This document shows, in pieces, positions 58,501-64,000 of a stretch of 64,000 bases of DNA. The number at the start of each line of letters is the position of its first letter. The first letter of the stretch is position 1. The stretch is from Cercis canadensis. Its lineage: Eukaryota > Streptophyta > Magnoliopsida > Fabales > Fabaceae. Below the pieces are notes generated by a model. The model was not told where the DNA came from and did not search any database. It was given only the letters and a program-made list of their open reading frames with translations. A program made the translations under genes and the position numbers. Where the stretch lies: NCBI GenBank assembly GCA_003255065.1, contig QAOA01008727.1:1-64000 (forward strand), in the 5' to 3' direction.

Positions 58501-59450
58501 GCAAAAAAACCAAATTGCAAGTTCTAAATCATCAATATATACAATATATACAAGCATTGAATGAATAAACTCTTGGAATGCATAACTAATTGAGCAAGCA
58601 AACATATGACACCAATCACAAATTACCAAATAACAAAAGATTACTCTCTAACCTATACATTTTATCATGAATTAATTTTTAATACCAAATGAATATAATT
58701 ATAGTATTTGATTATTTACTACTTCAACTAAATGTGTTATAAGCTGTAAATATATACGAGAACATCATAATGGATTGGCAATCCAATACACATCAACAAT
58801 AGTTTAGAAGAAGGAGGATTCAAGAATCTTCTACATGTGAGAGTTTTGGGACAAATCAAGAAGTGTCGAAATACAACACTTGCTATGCCCACAAAAAGTA
58901 TTAACATTTCCATCAAATAAGTCATGTAAAATATCACAATTATGTTATCCTTAAACTTCTAATTTAGTACAATTTTGGCCAAAATTATTATTATTTTTTT
59001 TTCAAAATATGGATGATGAGGCTGAAAAATATAACACTTGTATTAGATAACTTTGAACAACAATAGATATTTTCCTAACATGCTCAAAATTTATGTCATC
59101 AATATGAACTTTTTCAGCAAATCACATCATATTGTAGTATACATGTAGTTCAGAACATGTAAACTAAGATTTCTTGAAAATAAGTTCAAAATTATATTAG
59201 TTACAGTTTTACAACCACACTCTTCAAGCACAAACCTCCTAAATAGCTTGGTGCCCCTTTTTTAGGAAAGAAAAAGGAGAAAAAAGAAGAGGGTGGAGCT
59301 TGTTCTTTTACTGTACTAATTCATTTTGGGTAGGCCCCTTCCTCTTTTAGTTGGCATGCAAATTCTAACTTTTAAGGTGCAAATTCTCACTCAGACACCA
59401 AAGGACAGGTATAATGGACAGTACTAACAAGTAACAAGTGAAATACTAAC
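58501..59450. other. AT-rich region without recognisable genes
   Basis: Non-repetitive AT-rich sequence, no long ORF with family features. It may be intron or intergenic sequence next to the candidate exons at 59451 and 59771. Confidence 0.5.
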
Positions 59451-59581
59451 CTGTCCTATCGCAAGACCACCTTTTCCTTTACCACACCTCCCTTTCAGAG
59501 GACCCAAGGCATTACTCAGCCACTCTAGCTTGCCTTTTTTTCCTTTCTCTAGCAGCCCAGCACGAACCACAGTCTTGTTAA
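59451..59581 (-). other. candidate exon of an unrecognised gene
   Basis: On the minus strand, GATGTTAG precedes 59581 and CAG|GTTAGT follows 59451, which fit splice sites. The 131 bases are open and encode a basic peptide with [20 protein letters not shown] and [14 protein letters not shown] do not recognise the family. It could be part of the same gene as 59771-59968, which lies upstream on that strand. Confidence 0.4.
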
Positions 59582-59770
59582 CTAACATCATCACAACTTA
59601 CTGTTTGAAGTTAAAAGAGAAACAAACTAATACTGACGCACAAGACAACTAATGCAATTGAATTATGCATATTATGACATCTACAGAAACTGGACTTCCA
59701 AGAGCATACAATGCATTGAGTAGAACACAAAGTAAAGCTATAATACAATCTTAGAGGCCTAATGTGATTC

Positions 59771-59968
59771 TTATTTAATTAGCAAATCAGCAATTAGCTT
59801 CTGCTCCATGACTTTTGTAGCTACATCCAAATCAACATCAACACAAGATATGCAAAAAGGCTTTCCCATCTGAAGCAGCCAATTCAGTTCAGCCTTCTCA
59901 GTAATGATCTTTACAGCTTTCCATTTGTTTTCTTCAGCAATAAGCTTTTCTGCCTTTCTCACTTGATC
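59771..59968 (-). other. candidate exon of an unrecognised gene
   Basis: A splice acceptor (TTTCTTGTAG) precedes 59968. The frame encodes RKAEKLIAEENKWKAVKII and LNWLLQMGKPFCISCVDVDL and closes with TAA at 59771-59773. The mix of a charged helix and a hydrophobic, Cys-containing end looks like real protein rather than random sequence, but I cannot name it. If the stop is real this is a last exon or a decayed one. 59972-60588 beyond it shows no gene. Confidence 0.4.
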
Positions 59969-60596
59969 CTACAAGAAACAAATTACTTACTACAGGAAGA
60001 ATTCATACAAGAGCAAATGAGAGAACAACAATAACAAACAAACACCAGCATTGTACAAACACCACAAGGATTATTTTTCTAAGTCCATGTCCTTTTGTTC
60101 TTTAGAAAAAAATTAATAAAGATCTACCAAAATAGTATAACTATGTACTCCAAAAGTGTACATAAAGCAAGCTTCAAGGCACAACAAAAACCAAGGAAAA
60201 GAACTTTTCAACCCACGAGACAAAAACACTGAAGCACAATTATTAAGGCTGAGACCACTAAAACTCTCCTATCCCTTTCTAAGTAAATGCCCTAGTTTAT
60301 ACAGCCAAGCACCATTCTCCACACCTGCTATCTTTCAACCTTATTCAAATAATTCCCCTTCCAACATAATACAGATGCTACTACCAGTATGAACCCACAA
60401 ACAACAAAACCAAAGAAAAGATAAGGACACAGAAATAGGATAGAAAAAGATCAATCATGTTGCTACCTTAACTGTTGCAGAAACATTTTACTTCTAGGTC
60501 AGCTTGGTTAATAAAAACAACATTATCGATATAAAGGAAAATTAGGTGAAATTTTCTCATATTAGTAGACAAGGAATTTTGTGTAGCAACATAAAC

Positions 60597-62426
60597 TAAG
60601 GTTTTAAAAACCGGACCGGTGAGTGAACCGGTTTGGCCAAAAATACCGGTCAGACCGGTTGGACCGCTCGGTCGGACCGGTATAACCTAAGCTTTTTTTC
60701 AAAATTAAAGATTCAAAAAGAAAACATGAAAGATAAAGAACAAATCATTAAACTTAACTCATAAGGAAAAATCTCAAACTTAAAAATTAAAATACATAGT
60801 CTTAAAACCATCAAAACCAAATACATAAGTAAAATAAATACACATGGAAGATTCATTCCCCATGAAAAACCAAATAGCATAAAACAACATAGTAACCCGC
60901 AAGGAGGAAAGAACAGAAAAACCAAATATATCAACATTCATTCCAAGGTTGTATCTTGATTTGTTCATGTGTACAAATGGAAGATGTTCTATGGAAACAC
61001 ATTCCAATAATTAGGAGCCACATGCTGAACTCAAGTCATTAATCATACTAAAGAGGATGCCATTCATTAGTTCCTTTATTACTTGAAGCAATTGAACCAT
61101 AGTCACCCAATCAAGTAATCACAACGGAACTGAAATCTAAAGATACATGCAACAATACTATAAGCAATCAAAATATCAAATTAACAAGCCACATGAACAG
61201 TTTAGGAAATTATCTCCCTATTGTCACTAAGCCTTTGAATAACAGACATTTAAATCCAACAATACACAAACTATAAGCACAGCTCAACATATATAAATAG
61301 ACCCAGAAATCACCCTTAGCAAATCAACATAAATCCCCATGCAAACAATCTCCAAGAAAGATCAATGAACCATAGTCACCCACATCTCAAAACGCCAACA
61401 CAATACTCGAATGCCTTCATACCATTGCTGAACATTCAACTCCATGGCTTAAATGAATTACCCCAGCAGTAACCATTGCTGAATCAAAACTTAAAAAATA
61501 GGACAGTTTAGGATGTTAGCATGTAATTTTTCCTTGCTTTGATTACAACTAGAAAATGAGCAAAGCATCTGTTATCTTGATTCCACAAGTGACTGTTGTA
61601 TTTCCCTGAAAAATTTCTAGATTTATCAGACTGAATTGCATAAGAGTATGAATAGCAAGGTTTTTGGCAAATGCTGAAATGATTTCTTAAAGCCAACAAA
61701 GAAATCAATTTCCACAAGTGACTGGCTCTCTTACTTTCTCCCTCTCCTCGACCAATTTCCACAAGTTACTGTTCACAACCCCACCATTTTCGGAAACAGA
61801 AAAAAAAATAAAAATAAAAATAAAAAAAATAAAAAAAAAATCCACCATTTTATCTAGCAAAAGAGAGAAGTAGATTTCCGGAACCCCAAAATTTTCGGCA
61901 ACAGAAAAAAAANAAAAAAAAAAAGCACAGACACACACACCAAATCAAGTTCTACTCCTTACCGAGTAAAGATTGAGATGGGCAAGAACAAATGTCTAGA
62001 ATCTGCAAATATCTAGCAAAAAAGAGATGACTGCATGAAGAACTTCAATGGAAATCATCAACTATGAACATCCCCACCATAAACTGACTGCATGAAATGA
62101 GAGTGTCTTGGCTAGGGATTTCAGAAGGGGTTTGGGGAAATAGAAGCTGAAACTCAAGGAGAGGGAGAAAGGAGGTCGGGTAATTGAAAACAGGTGCCAA
62201 AACGACACCGTTTTAGGGAAAAAAAAAAAAAAAAAAAAAAGGGAGTTTTGTGAACCGGCCGGTTATTGAAAACCAGTACCGGTTTTTCCGGTTCGCACCG
62301 GTTCATACCGATTTTCATCGGTTTAACCGCCTCACCGGTTTTACCTTTTGAACCAATCCGGAATTCAAACCGGGTACCGGTCCGACCGGTTGAACCGGCC
62401 GGTCCGATCCGATTTTTAAAACCTTG
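60597..62426. mobile_element. hAT-like non-autonomous element, 8-bp target duplication
   Basis: The terminal inverted repeats are AAGGTTTTAAAAACCGGACC at the left and AAGGTTTTAAAAATCGGATC read from the right. ACATAAAC flanks the element at 60589-60596 and 62427-62434. An 8-bp duplication and this end type point to hAT. Both subterminal regions are packed with ACCGGT and CCGGTTCAACC-like palindromes, as expected for transposase binding sites. The interior has A-runs (61801-61850, one N at 61913, 62219-62240) and a CAAAACGACACCGTTTT motif near 62198, but no transposase. Confidence 0.85.
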
Positions 62427-62608
62427 ACATAAACACCCGATGGTTCACATTACTCTATTTTAGTTCTCTTGCATTTTACCTTTTGAACCAATCCGGAATT
62501 CAAACCGGGTACCGGTCCGGCCGGTTGAACCGGCCAGTCCGATCCGATTTTTAAAACCTTGACATAAACACCCGATGGTTCACATTACTCTATTTTAGTT
62601 CCCTTGCT
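62339..62608. repeat. 135-bp tandem duplication across the hAT right end
   Basis: Copy 1 is 62339-62473 and copy 2 is 62474-62608. Each has the right terminal repeat, the ACATAAAC target duplication and the same flank (CCCGATGGTTCACATTACTC), so the duplication came after insertion. Confidence 0.9.
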
Positions 62609-63480
62609 CTACACAACAATTATTACCATGTTGCCATTTATAATTTTCATCTGAACAAAAAGTTGAAGCCATGATAATAACATTCAATGAAGTTTTTTCT
62701 TTTTTTTCCTTAAAAAATGTTAATGAAAAATATGAGTACTAGTGAGCGAGTGAGTGAGAAAAGTATCAGAACATAAATCCAAATTGAAGTTTGAATGTCA
62801 CTAAGCTTGGTTGTTCAATTACAAGCTTCTAAAGTGAGAAAACTTCGAATTCAACTTCACTCAGAAAATCTACTAAGAAAAACATTTGAAATAGCATATA
62901 AAATGAGTGAGCTAAACTACTCTTTAGCCATCAAGGCTTCACCAAGCCAAAAAGTTACAGGCTAAAACTATTATGATAGGCTGGTTCCACACCACACAAA
63001 AACAAAATGATCACAAATTTAGATTTTAACTAATATAGCAACATGGGTCGGCGATAAAATTGATATGAACTTTAAACTTCAAAAAGATTAACGCATCTTT
63101 AGTTAATAGAAGCTTTGAATCTAAATAGGCATAGAAGAAGAGAACGATACCAACATTGGCAAAGAGAAGAGTGGGGTCATTGTGGGGCACAACAAGGCTC
63201 AATATCTAGTTCACATGATTCTTCTAAGAATTTGATGTACGTGCTTCGCCAACCACTCCATTTCCTGTGACTCTACCCCAAGCATGACAACAAAGGAGGA
63301 ACAAATTTGAAACAATCAAATTAATTGAACCTTTATTCATTTTGAATCCAAATCAAAATTAAAATTGAAATAAACAGCATACTAGATAAGTTGGAGCATG
63401 CATAGCAGGTCATTGATACGCCCATTTTATTGCTACTATAACCCTCCGCTGAGTTTCAAGTTCATCAAGGAACAAAGAAA
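62609..63480. other. AT-rich region without recognisable genes
   Basis: Low-complexity AT-rich sequence. I see no coding frame with family features and no repeat structure. Confidence 0.5.
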
Positions 63481-63648
63481 GGGGAAATAACTGAAAAATG
63501 ATAGTCTTGAATAACTATTTACCACAGAAGAAGCATTAACCAATTCTTAACTTGATTAACCAAAGGGGAAATAACTGAAAAATGATAGTCTTGAATAAAT
63601 ATTTACCACAGGAGAAGCATTAACCAATTCTTAACTTGATTAACCACA
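63481..63648. repeat. 84-bp tandem duplication
   Basis: Copy 1 is 63481-63564 and copy 2 is 63565-63648, both starting GGGGAAATAACTGAAAAATG, with few substitutions. Confidence 0.92.
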
Positions 63649-63688
63649 TGTGAGCTGGTTAATCTTGCGAAGAATTGGTTAATGCTTC
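63614..63688. repeat. 75-bp near-perfect palindrome
   Basis: GAAGCATTAACCAATTCTT at 63614 pairs with AAGAATTGGTTAATGCTTC ending at 63688, and GATTAACCA pairs with TGGTTAATC inside, leaving a small loop with CATGTGAGC. It would form a long hairpin. 63689-64000 shows nothing else. Confidence 0.85.
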
Positions 63689-64000
63689 ATTCCCGGTAAA
63701 GATTTCTCATGAGCTATCCATGTCAGTCATTTCCCCACAAAAAAAAAATCATAGGTTAGTAATTAAATCAATGAGATACTAGCTGATAGATATGTATATT
63801 AGATAAAGTTCTATGATAAGGGTTTAACTTCTACATGAGATAGAGTTTGCATTGGTATATATTTCTGTCTGGGGTTTTACATAATGTTTAAGTCATCATG
63901 TCACTCTTGTAGCTGCTGCTATACAAGTAGCCCTCTTCATTCAATAAAGTAAATATGGTTTCCCTAATTCATCACTAGCAAGAAAACATTTATTGGACAA

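Noticed and set aside
61705-62200. 5' untranslated region and promoter of a minus-strand host gene
   Set aside because: The sequence has a leader-like look but lies inside the hAT-like element, and no start codon with a real coding frame follows.
3693-63648. CRISPR array or bacterial mobile system
   Set aside because: Repeats are two-copy duplications or satellite. Spliced eukaryotic fragments and plant transposons exclude a bacterial origin.

Overview
The window is nuclear DNA of a land plant, probably a dicot. The reasons are Mutator-like, hAT, Ty3/gypsy (Athila-type) and Ty1/copia (Sirevirus-type) elements of plant type, a plant mobile domain (PMD) gene, spliced fragments of two conserved eukaryotic genes (exon-junction protein Y14/RBM8A and 40S ribosomal protein SA/uS2), and about 30 kb of degenerate plant telomere-like repeat. 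Two N gaps (56 and 417 N) and two single Ns show a draft assembly. I see no intact protein-coding host gene. This is a transposon graveyard next to a subtelomere-like or satellite block.

Region 1 (1-18.8 kb). A decayed MULE transposase runs rightwards (1-2359), followed by two related small ORFs (2557-2991, 3116-3517) and a fold-back repeat. A PMD gene faces it on the minus strand, running from about 18836 down to 4441. The PMD gene is broken by a solo LTR, a truncated LTR and an Athila-like gypsy core (8064-15995). A 2,530-bp piece of the PMD gene, solo LTR included, lies on both sides of the gypsy core as a direct repeat (5534-8063 and 15996-18525). The gypsy gag-pol carries many in-frame stops and several internal duplications. 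One duplicated segment contains a 35-base patch that is the plain, unreversed complement of its partner.

Region 2 (18.8-28.1 kb). A CCCTAAA-strand telomere-like block is followed by an AT-rich stretch, an AAACGC-palindrome module, and a 5'-truncated Sirevirus-like copia element with pol, an env-position ORF, polypurine tract and 3' LTR. A palindromic MULE MITE sits inside the copia element.

Region 3 (28.1-58.2 kb). This is a TTTAGGG-strand degenerate telomere-like array. It contains a complete non-autonomous MULE (31702-33164) with fragments of the ribosomal protein SA gene, and four copies of one exon of Y14. A segment running from inside the MULE to about 9.6 kb downstream has been tandemly triplicated. 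Units 2 and 3 have different internal deletions, and the same novel junction occurs at 41975 and 48766.

Region 4 (58.2-64 kb). This is AT-rich non-array sequence with two candidate minus-strand exons of an unrecognised gene, a 1.83-kb hAT-like element with an 8-bp target duplication, and short tandem and palindromic repeats.

No group of genes here works as a pathway. The content is best read as nested transposition, recurrent two-copy local duplication, and expansion of a telomere-like satellite that has picked up gene fragments.
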